DNA of 64,000 bases from Paracoccus sp. S1E-3. GTDB lineage: Bacteria > Pseudomonadota > Alphaproteobacteria > Rhodobacterales > Rhodobacteraceae. The translations under genes were made by a program, and so were the position numbers. The notes beneath the pieces are model-generated. The model was not told where the DNA came from. It saw only the letters and a program-made list of their open reading frames with translations, and searched no databases. The stretch spans positions 682,001 through 746,000 of the forward strand of contig NZ_JACEMU010000004.1 in the NCBI RefSeq assembly GCF_013868135.1, given 5' to 3'. Positions 27,086 to 35,032 of this stretch are shown one piece after another (position 1 is the first letter of the stretch; each line of letters starts with the position of its first letter).

Positions 27086-27567
27086 AGCGTCGGCTCCACT
27101 TCGTCGGGGTCATGGCGGTGGCCGAGGCCGAGGATGCGGCGGATCAGCCGGTTGGCGATCAGGATCATGGCGACGAAGCCCGAGGCATAAAGGGCCGCAT
27201 CGCTGACCGGCAGCGTCACCGCCTCGTTCGTCCAGGTCCGCTGTATGGTCTTCCAGCCGATCCAGATCAGGTTCAGAACCACCGCCAGATACACCGCGTC
27301 GATTGCGGTGAAGACCGCGATGCGCGCGCGCCGGCGCAGGCGTTCGACCAGGAAGCCCATGCGCAGCTGGCTGTCGGTCCGTTCGACCTCGGCAATGCCG
27401 ATCATCGCCATCCAGACCCACAGCCAGCGGGCCGCTTCCTCGGTCCAGACCGGGCCGGTGAACAGGGGCGTGCGGCCCAGAACCTGAATCATCACCACCA
27501 CGATCAGCGCGATGAACAGGATCGTCGCGGCGATCCCTTCAGGCCCGTATCTGCGAAGCGGTTTCAT
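27082..27567 (-). CDS. siaQ: TRAP transporter small permease, probable sialic acid SiaQ
   Basis: 161 residues with four hydrophobic helices. The DctQ signature appears as TGPVWTEEAARWLWVWMAMI followed by a basic loop MGFLVERLRRRARIAV. ATG 27567. Coupled by GTGA to the large permease. In known SiaPQM systems these two can be fused; here they are separate genes. Confidence 0.9.
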   Translation of the reverse strand: MKPLRRYGPEGIAATILFIALIVVVMIQVLGRTPLFTGPVWTEEAARWLWVWMAMIGIAEVERTDSQLRMGFLVERLRRRARIAVFTAIDAVYLAVVLNLIWIGWKTIQRTWTNEAVTLPVSDAALYASGFVAMILIANRLIRRILGLGHRHDPDEVEPTL

Positions 27568-27601
27568 GGCTTTCCTCCCTTTCCGCCTGCGCGCGGTGCG
27601 C

Positions 27602-28558
27602 TTATTTCGCCGTCACTTTCGCGATTGCGCCTTCGCCGAACTCCGCCTCGAGCGTGTTGTAATAGGGCTGCATCGCGGCCTTGAACGGGGCAAGATCGGG
27701 CTGGGTTACGGTCAGGCCGCGCTCCTCGAAGGCCTTGACCAGACTGGCCTCGCCTTCCTCCAGCAGCTTGTCGTTCACCGCGCCGCCGTCCTTGATGGCG
27801 GTCGTCACCCATTCCTTTTCCTGATCGGACAGGCTGTCCCATGTCGACTTGGCCATCAGCACCGCCGAGGAGGCGACGAAATGGTTGGTCATCGCCACCG
27901 ATTTCTGCACCTCATAGAATTTCTGCGCATCGATGGTGGTCAGCGGGTTTTCCTGCGCATCGACCTGATTGGTCTGCAGCGCCAGATAGACCTCGGCGAA
28001 GGCGACCGGCGCGGGAACTGCCCCCACAGCCTCGGCATAGGCGATCAGGAAGGGCACGTTCGGCGTGCGCAGGCGCAGCCCCTTCATGTCCTCGATCGAA
28101 TTGATCGGCTTGTTCGCGGTGGTCTGGCGGGTGCCGTAATACCAGACATCCAGCACATGGATGCCCTGATCCTCGAACTTGCCGGCCATCTCCTGTCCCC
28201 AGGGACCGGCCACGACCTCTTTCAGCTGGGCATAATCCGCGATGACATAGGGCGCGCCGATCAGCTTCAGCTCGGGGATGGTATAGGACATGTCGGGATA
28301 GCCGGTGATGACGAAATCAAGCTCGCCCGCCTGCGCCTGCTGGACCATGGCCTTGAAATCGCCCAGCGTCGCCGAAGGGAACAGCTTCACGGTCAGTTCG
28401 CCCCCCGACAGTTCGGCCAGCTTGGCGGCGAATTCCTCGGCCCCCTTATAGACGGGCGTGGCCTCGTTATCCTGCATCCCGAGCGTCAGTTCGCGTGCAT
28501 CCGCCGCAGCGCCGAGCGCGATGATGGCGGCACCGGCCATCAGAAAACTCTTCAGCAT
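27602..28558 (-). CDS. siaP: TRAP transporter solute-binding protein, probable sialic acid SiaP
   Basis: 318 residues, close to SiaP length. ATG 28558 after GGAGGAGAAA; signal peptide ends near ADA (residues 1-22). MKGLRLRTPNVPFLIAYAEA carries the conserved Arg for the substrate carboxylate, followed by PVAFAEVYLALQTNQVDAQE and NPLTTIDAQKFYEVQ. Periplasmic receptor. Neu5Ac specificity is inferred from the nan genes around it, not from binding residues. Confidence 0.9.
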   Translation of the reverse strand: MLKSFLMAGAAIIALGAAADARELTLGMQDNEATPVYKGAEEFAAKLAELSGGELTVKLFPSATLGDFKAMVQQAQAGELDFVITGYPDMSYTIPELKLIGAPYVIADYAQLKEVVAGPWGQEMAGKFEDQGIHVLDVWYYGTRQTTANKPINSIEDMKGLRLRTPNVPFLIAYAEAVGAVPAPVAFAEVYLALQTNQVDAQENPLTTIDAQKFYEVQKSVAMTNHFVASSAVLMAKSTWDSLSDQEKEWVTTAIKDGGAVNDKLLEEGEASLVKAFEERGLTVTQPDLAPFKAAMQPYYNTLEAEFGEGAIAKVTAK

Positions 28559-28584
28559 TTTCTCCTCCTCCGTTGATTTTCGTT

Positions 28585-29298
28585 TCAGGTCGGCGTGGTC
28601 CGTCCTGCCGTCAAAAGGCGCGCGCGGTATGAGCGGGCCAGATGGCGGTCCATGACCTCGGTGGCCGCCATCACATCGCCGCTGAGAACCGCGTCATAGA
28701 TCGCGCGATGTTCGTCATGGGCGATCTCGTCATGCCGGCGCGGATCCTCGACCGGCGGCCGCTGCGCCAGCAATTCCGAGACGAACATGTCGTGGAGCGC
28801 CAGCATGACCGGGTTGCCGACGATGGAGACCAGCACCCGGTGAAAGGCGATATCGGTCTCGGCAAAGCGCGGCGTGCCGATGGCCGCCTGATTGCGGTCG
28901 AGCGCATCCCGCAGCCGCGCGACCTGAATCCGGTCGCCGCGGATCGCCGCCTCGCGCGCGGCGCCGGTTTCGATGAACTGGCGCATCTGTTCCAGATGCG
29001 CGCCGCTTTCGGCATTGCCCAAAAGGTCGCGGATATGCCCGGCGGTAGAGTGCAGAATGGATTCGAGCGAGGGCTGTGCCGCACGGGGGCGCCGGCCGCC
29101 ACCGGCATCAAGGAAGCCCCGCATCTGCATCAGCGCCAGCGCCTCGCGCACGGTGGGGCGCGAGGCGTCGAAGCGTTCGCACAACTCGCGTTCGGGCGGC
29201 AGCGGCTGGCCGCGGGAAATCGCGCCGCTGCGGATCTCACCGATCAGCGCCTCGGCGATAACGTCGGGCATGCGTGGCGATACGGCGATCTCGGTCAC
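28585..29298 (-). CDS. nanR: FCD-type GntR regulator, probable NanR
   Basis: 237 residues from a GTG at 29298 preceded by CAGGAGGAGGAGCGGGCC, a strong site; an ATG at 29346 would put the site inside the gene. Winged HTH near residues 12-75 (PPERELCERFDASRPTVREA), FCD domain with FAETDIAFHRVLVSIVGNPV and RHDEIAHDEHRAIYDAVLSG His ligands. Divergent from nanA and upstream of siaP on its own strand, so likely autogenous repressor of both directions, relieved by sialic acid. An operator match lies at 29334-29348. Confidence 0.9.
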   Translation of the reverse strand: MTEIAVSPRMPDVIAEALIGEIRSGAISRGQPLPPERELCERFDASRPTVREALALMQMRGFLDAGGGRRPRAAQPSLESILHSTAGHIRDLLGNAESGAHLEQMRQFIETGAAREAAIRGDRIQVARLRDALDRNQAAIGTPRFAETDIAFHRVLVSIVGNPVMLALHDMFVSELLAQRPPVEDPRRHDEIAHDEHRAIYDAVLSGDVMAATEVMDRHLARSYRARLLTAGRTTPT

Positions 29299-29333
29299 GG
29301 CCCGCTCCTCCTCCTGCGTCGCTCCCTGATATT

Positions 29334-29348
29334 TTGGTAATACCACAA
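29334..29348. promoter_or_regulatory. Predicted NanR-type operator
   Basis: TTGGTAATACCACAA contains TGGTA-A-TACCA (29335-29345), a perfect palindrome fitting TNGTNNNACNA, the FadR-subfamily consensus. The centre AAT is the same as in the operator at 7260-7270. Placed between the divergent nanR and nanA genes. Confidence 0.6.
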
Positions 29349-29370
29349 TTATTGCTTGTCAAACAATAAT
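29348..29370. promoter_or_regulatory. Inverted repeat overlapping the nanA -35 region
   Basis: ATTATTG (29348-29354) and CAATAAT (29364-29370) form a perfect 7-bp inverted repeat with a 9-base gap that contains the -35 box of nanA. It could be a second binding site, perhaps for NanR or a global regulator. Confidence 0.4.
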
Positions 29371-29383
29371 GAAAATCTATGCT
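29356..29383 (+). promoter_or_regulatory. Predicted promoter of nanA
   Basis: TTGTCA (29356-29361) and TATGCT (29378-29383), 16 bases apart, 26 bp before the nanA ATG, which has GGGAGGACAGG as its ribosome site. A 12-bp string ATGCTAACCACA here recurs upstream of the kdp genes. Confidence 0.5.
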
Positions 29384-29409
29384 AACCACATGTTTCGCGG
29401 GAGGACAGG

Positions 29410-30300
29410 ATGACGAGACAACTCGCCGGGATGTATGCGGCCCTGATGACGGGGCTGACCGATGACGGCGCGTTCAGCCCGGATCGCCAGCGCGCCTTGA
29501 ACGCCTATGTGCTGCGGCAGGGGCTGGCGGGGCTTTATGTCGGCGGCAGCAGCGGCGAATCCGGGCTGCTGGATATCGAGGAGCTGCTGGCCCAGCAGGA
29601 AATCGTCGCGGGCGATGCCCCGGACACGGTGCTGATCGCCCATGTCGGCGCGCCGAACCTGCGCGATTCGGTGCGGCTGGCGAAGAACGCGGCGAAACTG
29701 GGCTATCAGGGCCTGTCGGCGCTGCCGCCGCATTCCTATCCCTTCACCGATGCCGAGATCCTCGACTATTACAGTGCCTTGCAGGCGGCGACCGACCTGC
29801 CGCTGATCGTCTATGAGGTGCCGATCCGCACCGGCCGGCCCATAGGCCTGGAAACGCTGGTGGCGATCATCGATCTGCCCAATGTCGCGGGGATCAAATA
29901 CACCTCCACCGACATGTTCAAACTGTCGATGCTGCGCCGCCGCGCGCCCGATGCGACGATCTTCTTCGGCTTTGACGAGATCTATCTGTCGGGCGCGGTT
30001 CTGGGGGCCGATGGCGGCATCGGCACCACCTATAATCTGCTGGGTCGTCTTTACGTCGCGCTGGATCAGGCGTTCCGCAGCGGCGATCTGGCGAAAGCGC
30101 AGCGGCTCCAGGACACTTCGGCGCGCTTCGTCGAGGCGCTGCTGGAAACCGGCGTGCTGCCTGGCATGAAGGCGGCGCTGCGCGCAATTGGCGTCGATGC
30201 CGGCCCGACCCGGGCGCCGATGCAGATGCGCGTCGATGACGGCGAGGCGCGCATGGCAGCGCTGATGGCGCGGCCCGACTTCGTGGAATGGGTCGCCTGA
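29410..30300 (+). CDS. nanA: N-acetylneuraminate lyase (DHDPS/NAL family)
   Basis: 296 residues, normal for NanA. Has the carboxylate-binding GGSSGESGLLDIEE, the catalytic Tyr in LIVYEVPIRTG and the Schiff-base Lys in VAGIKYTSTDM. The TGRPIG stretch and GFDEIYLSGAVLGADGGIG favour the lyase branch over dihydrodipicolinate synthase. Splits Neu5Ac to ManNAc and pyruvate. Divergent from nanR and the siaPQM-nanE-nanK operon; together they form a complete uptake and cleavage route to GlcNAc-6-P. No nagA/nagB is seen in the window. Confidence 0.92.
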   Translation: MTRQLAGMYAALMTGLTDDGAFSPDRQRALNAYVLRQGLAGLYVGGSSGESGLLDIEELLAQQEIVAGDAPDTVLIAHVGAPNLRDSVRLAKNAAKLGYQGLSALPPHSYPFTDAEILDYYSALQAATDLPLIVYEVPIRTGRPIGLETLVAIIDLPNVAGIKYTSTDMFKLSMLRRRAPDATIFFGFDEIYLSGAVLGADGGIGTTYNLLGRLYVALDQAFRSGDLAKAQRLQDTSARFVEALLETGVLPGMKAALRAIGVDAGPTRAPMQMRVDDGEARMAALMARPDFVEWVA

Positions 30301-30326
30301 CCATTCCTCGGGATGGCTGGTCAGCG

Positions 30327-30352
30327 AAGGCGCGATGCTGCGCGCTTTCTTG
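30327..30352 (+). terminator. Rho-independent terminator after nanA
   Basis: AAGGCGCG (30327-30334) pairs with CGCGCTTT (30341-30348; one G-T pair) around an ATGCTG loop and continues CTTG, giving a T-rich tail. It starts 27 bp after the nanA stop. Confidence 0.6.
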
Positions 30353-30511
30353 CAATGAGAGCCTGCCGGACGAAATGGGCGGCGCCCCGAACCGCCGTCC
30401 GTAGCGGAGGATTTTCGTCCGACGCCTGCCAGCCTGCCCCCGAAAATTTACGCCCGCGTTACGCGTCCGGCCCAATTGCACATGGCGCCGTTACGCGCTG
30501 AAACGCCACCT

Positions 30512-30539
30512 TTTCGCCATGCTAACCACAATGGCGAAA
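30512..30539. promoter_or_regulatory. Inverted repeat immediately upstream of the kdp operon
   Basis: TTTCGCCAT (30512-30520) and ATGGCGAAA (30531-30539) are a perfect 9-bp inverted repeat with a 10-base gap (GCTAACCACA). It ends 4 bp before the first small gene. It could be the KdpE binding site or an RNA hairpin affecting translation; neither is proven. Confidence 0.45.
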
Positions 30540-30543
30540 TACC

Positions 30544-30639
30544 ATGACACTCCCTGACCTGATCTTTCCGGCATCCGGCCTTGCGCTTTTCGCGGGCGCG
30601 CGGCTGTCCCTTGCGCTGATCCAGCGGTTGGAGCGGTGA
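30544..30639 (+). CDS. 31-residue membrane peptide at the head of the kdp operon
   Basis: ATG 30544 to TGA 30637-30639 encodes MTLPDLIFPASGLALFAGAR and then a basic end LIQRLER, one short hydrophobic helix. It is followed 1 bp later by kdpF. No clear Shine-Dalgarno sequence precedes it, so it may be leaderless or translated from the hairpin region. I do not recognise the peptide; it may assist the Kdp complex like KdpF, or be only a leader. Confidence 0.5.
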   Translation: MTLPDLIFPASGLALFAGARLSLALIQRLER

Positions 30640-30640
30640 G

Positions 30641-30730
30641 ATGACCGTCGATCTCATCCTCGGCGGCGGGCTGGCCGCGCTTCTGCTGATCTATTTCCTG
30701 TGCGCGCTGCTGGCGCCGGAAAGGTTCTGA
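30641..30730 (+). CDS. kdpF: K+-transporting ATPase small subunit KdpF
   Basis: 29 residues, as usual for KdpF: a single membrane helix ([20 protein letters not shown]) ending in the typical APERF. ATG 30641 directly follows the preceding gene's stop (GAG site in GGAGCGGTGAG). It stabilises the KdpABC complex in the inner membrane. The stop is 1 bp before kdpA. Confidence 0.9.
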   Translation: MTVDLILGGGLAALLLIYFLCALLAPERF

Positions 30731-30731
30731 G

Positions 30732-32417
30732 ATGCTGTCCGATCTTCTGTTCTTAACGCTGTTCCTCGCGGCCCTGACCGCTGCCGGGCTGTCGCTTGGT
30801 CCCTATATGGCCGGGGTGTTCACCGGCCGGATCCGCTATCTGGCGCCCGTCGAGCGGCTGCTGCTGCGCGCGGCGGGCACCGATGGCGCGGGCCAGCGGT
30901 GGACCGGCTATGCGGCGGGCGTGCTCGCCTTCAATGCGGCGGGGTTTTTGCTGCTTTATCTGGTGCTGCGGCTGCAGGGCTATCTGCCCTTCAACCCGCA
31001 GGGCTTCGGCGCGATGAGCGCCGATGGGGCCTTCAACACCGCGATCAGCTTCATGACCAATACCAACTGGCAAAGCTATGGCGGCGAGACCACGCTGTCG
31101 CATTTCAGCCAGATGTTCGGCCTGACGGTGCAGAACTTCGTTTCGGCCGCGACCGGCATCGCGGTGGCGGTGGCGGTGGTGCGCGGGCTTGCGGCCCGGT
31201 CGACGCGGGATCTCGGCAATTTCTGGGTCGATCTGACGCGGGCGGTGCTGTATCTGCTGCTGCCCGGCGCGATCATCCTTGCGGTTCTGCTGGTCTGGCA
31301 GGGCGTGCCGCAGACGCTGGTGGGGTCCGTCACCGCCACCCCGCTGGAAGGCGGGCAACAGGTGATCGCCCAAGGGCCGGTGGCCAGTCAGGCGGCGATC
31401 AAGATGCTGGGCACAAATGGCGGCGGCTTTTTCAACGTCAACGCGGCCCATCCCTACGAGAACCCGACCGCGCTCAGCAACCTCGCGCAGATCTTCGCGA
31501 TTCTGGTCATCCCCGCCGCCTTCCCGTTCTTCTATGGCCGCATGGTGGGTGATCGCCGTCAGGGCTGGGCGATCTTCGCCGCGATGGCGGCGATGTTCGT
31601 GGCCGTGCTGCTGGCCGCCTATTTTGCTGAACGCGCGGGCAACCCGCTTTACGCCGGCCTGACCGAACCGGGCACCGGCATGGAGGGCAAGGAGGTCCGC
31701 TTCGGGCTGGCCCAAACCGTGCTGTTCGAGGTCGCGACCACCGTCGCCTCCTGCGGCGCGGTAAACGCCATGCATGACAGCCTGATGGCGCTTGGCGGCA
31801 TGATCCCGCTGTTCAACATGCTGGTGGGCGAGGTCATCTTCGGCGGCGTCGGCGCGGGATTTTATGGCATGGTGCTGTATGTCGTGCTGACCGTGTTCCT
31901 GGCCGGGCTGATGGTCGGGCGCACACCCGAATGGCTGGGCAAGAAGATCGAGGCGCGCGAGATGAAGCTGGCCGCCCTGACGCTGCTGGTGATGCCCGTG
32001 GGCGTGCTGGTGCTGGGGGCGGTCTCGATCCTGACCGGCAACGCCGCGGGCGCGGTGCAGGACGCGGGCCCGCATGGGCTGACCGAGCTGATCTATGCCT
32101 ATACCTCGGGCACGGCGAATAACGGCAGCGCCTTCGCGGGCTTCGGCGCCAATACCGTCTGGCATAACAGCATGATCGGGCTGGCCATGATGATCGGCCG
32201 CTGGGGCTATATCATCCCGGTGCTGGCCATTGCGGGCAGCCTTGCCGCCAAGCCGCGCGCCGAAGCCACGGCGGGGACATTCCCGACCCATGGCACGGCC
32301 TTCACCATCCTTCTGGTCGCCACGATCCTGATCGTCGGCGCGCTGACCTTCCTTCCTGTGCTGGCCCTTGGCCCGATCGCCGAACATGTGTCGATCGCCG
32401 CCGGGCAAAGCTTCTGA
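30732..32417 (+). CDS. kdpA: K+-transporting ATPase subunit A (K+ channel subunit)
   Basis: 561 residues, normal KdpA length with about ten membrane helices. The four selectivity-filter loops are recognisable, for instance [33 protein letters not shown], and [18 protein letters not shown]. It binds and conducts K+ from the periplasm; energy comes from KdpB. Second in the FABCDE order, with 1-10 bp spacing between structural genes. Confidence 0.97.
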   Translation: MLSDLLFLTLFLAALTAAGLSLGPYMAGVFTGRIRYLAPVERLLLRAAGTDGAGQRWTGYAAGVLAFNAAGFLLLYLVLRLQGYLPFNPQGFGAMSADGAFNTAISFMTNTNWQSYGGETTLSHFSQMFGLTVQNFVSAATGIAVAVAVVRGLAARSTRDLGNFWVDLTRAVLYLLLPGAIILAVLLVWQGVPQTLVGSVTATPLEGGQQVIAQGPVASQAAIKMLGTNGGGFFNVNAAHPYENPTALSNLAQIFAILVIPAAFPFFYGRMVGDRRQGWAIFAAMAAMFVAVLLAAYFAERAGNPLYAGLTEPGTGMEGKEVRFGLAQTVLFEVATTVASCGAVNAMHDSLMALGGMIPLFNMLVGEVIFGGVGAGFYGMVLYVVLTVFLAGLMVGRTPEWLGKKIEAREMKLAALTLLVMPVGVLVLGAVSILTGNAAGAVQDAGPHGLTELIYAYTSGTANNGSAFAGFGANTVWHNSMIGLAMMIGRWGYIIPVLAIAGSLAAKPRAEATAGTFPTHGTAFTILLVATILIVGALTFLPVLALGPIAEHVSIAAGQSF

Positions 32418-32425
32418 GGCATAAC

Positions 32426-34465
32426 ATGTCGAAACACGCAAAATCCGAACCGGGCCTGTTCGCGCCCGAAATCCTGCGCCCCGCCGCGCTTGCGGCCTTC
32501 GCCAAGCTGGACCCGCGCAAGCTAATGCGCAATCCGGTGATCTTCGCCACCGCCGCCGTCGCCGCCGTGACCACGGTGCTGGCCGCGCTCAACTGGTCCG
32601 AACCGGGCCGCGCCCTGTCGGTGCAGATCGTCCTATGGCTTTGGGCGACGGTGATCTTCGCCAATTTCGCCGAGGCCGTGGCCGAGGGGCGCGGCAAGGC
32701 GCGCGCCGATGCGTTTCGCGCCACCAAATCCACCGCCAAGGCCAAGGCGCTGCTGAACGAAGGCAATCGCGAACTCTACAAGATGATCGCCGTGCCCGAT
32801 CTTGAAACCGGCGCCCTGATCCTTGTCGAGGCGGGCGATATCGTCCCGACCGATGGCGAGGTGATCGAGGGGGTGGCCTCGGTCGATGAAAGCGCCATCA
32901 CCGGGGAGTCGGCCCCGGTCATCCGGGAATCGGGTGGCGACCGGTCATCCTTGACCGGGGGCACGCGGCTGGTCAGCGACTGGCTGGTGATGCGCGTCAC
33001 CGCGAAGCCCGGCGAGACGTTTCTCGACAAGATGATCTCGCTGGTCGAAGGCGCCAAACGCGCCAAGACCCCGAACGAGATTGCGCTCGATATCCTGCTG
33101 GCCGGGCTGTCGCTGGTCTTTCTGCTGGTGGTCACGACGCTGCCGGTCTTTGCGGGCTGGTCCGGCGTCACCATTCCGGTCATCTGGCTGGCCGCGCTGT
33201 TCATCACGCTGATCCCGACGACCATCGGGGGCTTGCTGTCGGCCATCGGCATTGCCGGCATGGACCGGCTGGTCAAGGCCAACGTCATCGCCAAATCCGG
33301 CCGCGCGGTCGAGGCGGCGGGCGATATCGACGTGCTGTTGTTGGACAAGACCGGCACCATCACCTTCGGCAACCGCATGGCCGACGCCTTCCTGCCCGTC
33401 CCCGGCGTGACCGAGCGCGAGGTGGCCGAGGCCGCATTCGCCAGCAGCCTTGCCGATGACACGCCCGAGGGGAAATCGACCGTCGATCTGGCCGCGAAGC
33501 TGCACGGCCTGACCCAAGGCACGCTGCGCGACGGGGCGACGTTCGTGCCCTTCACCGCCCAGACCCGCATGTCGGGCGTCGATCTGGCCGATGGGACCGA
33601 GATCCGCAAGGGCGCCTCGGACGCCATGGCGCGGGCCTTTCCCCAAGGCGGCGCGGAGGCGGCCGAGCCGCTGGTCCGCCGGATCGCCATGTCGGGCGGC
33701 ACGCCGCTGGTGGTGGCGCGGAACGGGCGTATTCTTGGCGTCATCCACCTGAAGGATGTGGTGAAGCCCGGCATCCGCGACCGCTTTGCCGAATTGCGCC
33801 GTATGGGCATCCGCACGGTGATGATTACCGGCGACAACCCCCTGACCGCCGCCGCCATCGCCGCCGAGGCCGGGGTGGATGACTTCCTTGCCGAAGCCAC
33901 GCCCGAAAAGAAGCTTGAACTGATCCGCGCCGAGCAGGCCTCGGGCAAGCTGGTCGCGATGTGCGGCGATGGCAGCAACGACGCGCCGGCGCTGGCGCAG
34001 GCGGATGTGGGCGTGGCCATGAATTCGGGCACCCCGGCGGCGAAAGAGGCCGGCAACCTCGTCGATCTGGACAGCGACCCGACCAAGCTGATCGAGATCG
34101 TCATGGTCGGCAAGCAGCTGCTGATCTCGCGCGGGGCGCTGACCACCTTCAGCATCGCCAATGACGTGGCGAAATATTTCGCCATCCTGCCGGCGCTGTT
34201 CGTGGCCGCCTATCCCGGCCTTGCGGGGCTGGACGTGATGGGTCTCGGGACGCCGCAATCGGCGATCCTGTCGGCGATCATCTTCAACGCGCTGGTGATC
34301 GTCGCGCTGATCCCGCTGGCGCTGAAGGGGGTGAAATACCGCCCGGCCACGGCGGGTGCGCTGCTGTCGCGCAACCTTCTGATCTACGGCGTGGGCGGCC
34401 TGATCGCCCCGTTCATCGGTATCAAGCTGATCGACATTCTCGTCGACGCGCTGCATCTGGCCTGA
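32426..34465 (+). CDS. kdpB: K+-transporting P-type ATPase subunit B
   Basis: 679 residues. Phosphorylation motif DKTGTIT with the Asp at residue 307, the same number as in E. coli KdpB. Also the actuator TGES ([10 protein letters not shown]), the nucleotide-domain region and the hinge [16 protein letters not shown]. Hydrolyses ATP to drive K+ through KdpA. ATG 32426 lies 8 bp after kdpA. Confidence 0.97.
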   Translation: MSKHAKSEPGLFAPEILRPAALAAFAKLDPRKLMRNPVIFATAAVAAVTTVLAALNWSEPGRALSVQIVLWLWATVIFANFAEAVAEGRGKARADAFRATKSTAKAKALLNEGNRELYKMIAVPDLETGALILVEAGDIVPTDGEVIEGVASVDESAITGESAPVIRESGGDRSSLTGGTRLVSDWLVMRVTAKPGETFLDKMISLVEGAKRAKTPNEIALDILLAGLSLVFLLVVTTLPVFAGWSGVTIPVIWLAALFITLIPTTIGGLLSAIGIAGMDRLVKANVIAKSGRAVEAAGDIDVLLLDKTGTITFGNRMADAFLPVPGVTEREVAEAAFASSLADDTPEGKSTVDLAAKLHGLTQGTLRDGATFVPFTAQTRMSGVDLADGTEIRKGASDAMARAFPQGGAEAAEPLVRRIAMSGGTPLVVARNGRILGVIHLKDVVKPGIRDRFAELRRMGIRTVMITGDNPLTAAAIAAEAGVDDFLAEATPEKKLELIRAEQASGKLVAMCGDGSNDAPALAQADVGVAMNSGTPAAKEAGNLVDLDSDPTKLIEIVMVGKQLLISRGALTTFSIANDVAKYFAILPALFVAAYPGLAGLDVMGLGTPQSAILSAIIFNALVIVALIPLALKGVKYRPATAGALLSRNLLIYGVGGLIAPFIGIKLIDILVDALHLA

Positions 34466-34474
34466 GGTTTTCCC

Positions 34475-35023
34475 ATGCTGACACAACTCCGCCCCGCGCT
34501 GACCTTGCTTGGCGCCTTCTCGCTGATGCTCGGGCTTGCCTATCCGCTGGCCATGACCGGCTTTGCGCAGGTGCTGATGCCCGCGCAGGCCAACGGCTCG
34601 CTGATCTCCCGCGATGGCGTCATCGTCGGATCAAGCCTGATCGGGCAGAACTTCACCCGGCCCGAATATCTGCGCAGCCGTCCCTCGGCGGTGGATTACG
34701 ACGCCGCCGGTTCCGGCGGCTCGAACCTCGGGCCGTCCTCGGCCGAGCTGCTGGCCCAGGTGCGGACGCGCGCCGCCGCCTTCGACCGCCAGCCTGCGCC
34801 GTCCGACATGGCGACGGCCTCAGCCTCGGGGCTTGATCCGCATATCTCGCTCGCATCCGCGTTGGCGCAGGTGCCGCGCATCGCGGCGGCGCGGGGGCTG
34901 GACGAAGACCGCATCCGCGCCGCGATCAGGACCGCGACCACCGGGCCGGCCTTTGGTTTGGTCGACGGCGCGATGGTGAATGTGTTGCGGGCGAACCTCG
35001 CGCTCGATGCGGCGGGCGCGTAA
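34475..35023 (+). CDS. kdpC: K+-transporting ATPase subunit C
   Basis: 182 residues. N-terminal membrane helix (LTLLGAFSLMLGLAYPLAMT) and a periplasmic domain with NGSLISRDGVIVGSSLIGQN, RPSAVDYDAAGSGGSNLGPS and the ASGLDPHISLASALAQ signature. Helps assemble the ATPase and nucleotide affinity. 9 bp after kdpB and 9 bp before kdpD. Confidence 0.96.
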   Translation: MLTQLRPALTLLGAFSLMLGLAYPLAMTGFAQVLMPAQANGSLISRDGVIVGSSLIGQNFTRPEYLRSRPSAVDYDAAGSGGSNLGPSSAELLAQVRTRAAAFDRQPAPSDMATASASGLDPHISLASALAQVPRIAAARGLDEDRIRAAIRTATTGPAFGLVDGAMVNVLRANLALDAAGA

Positions 35024-35032
35024 GGTCGCGCC

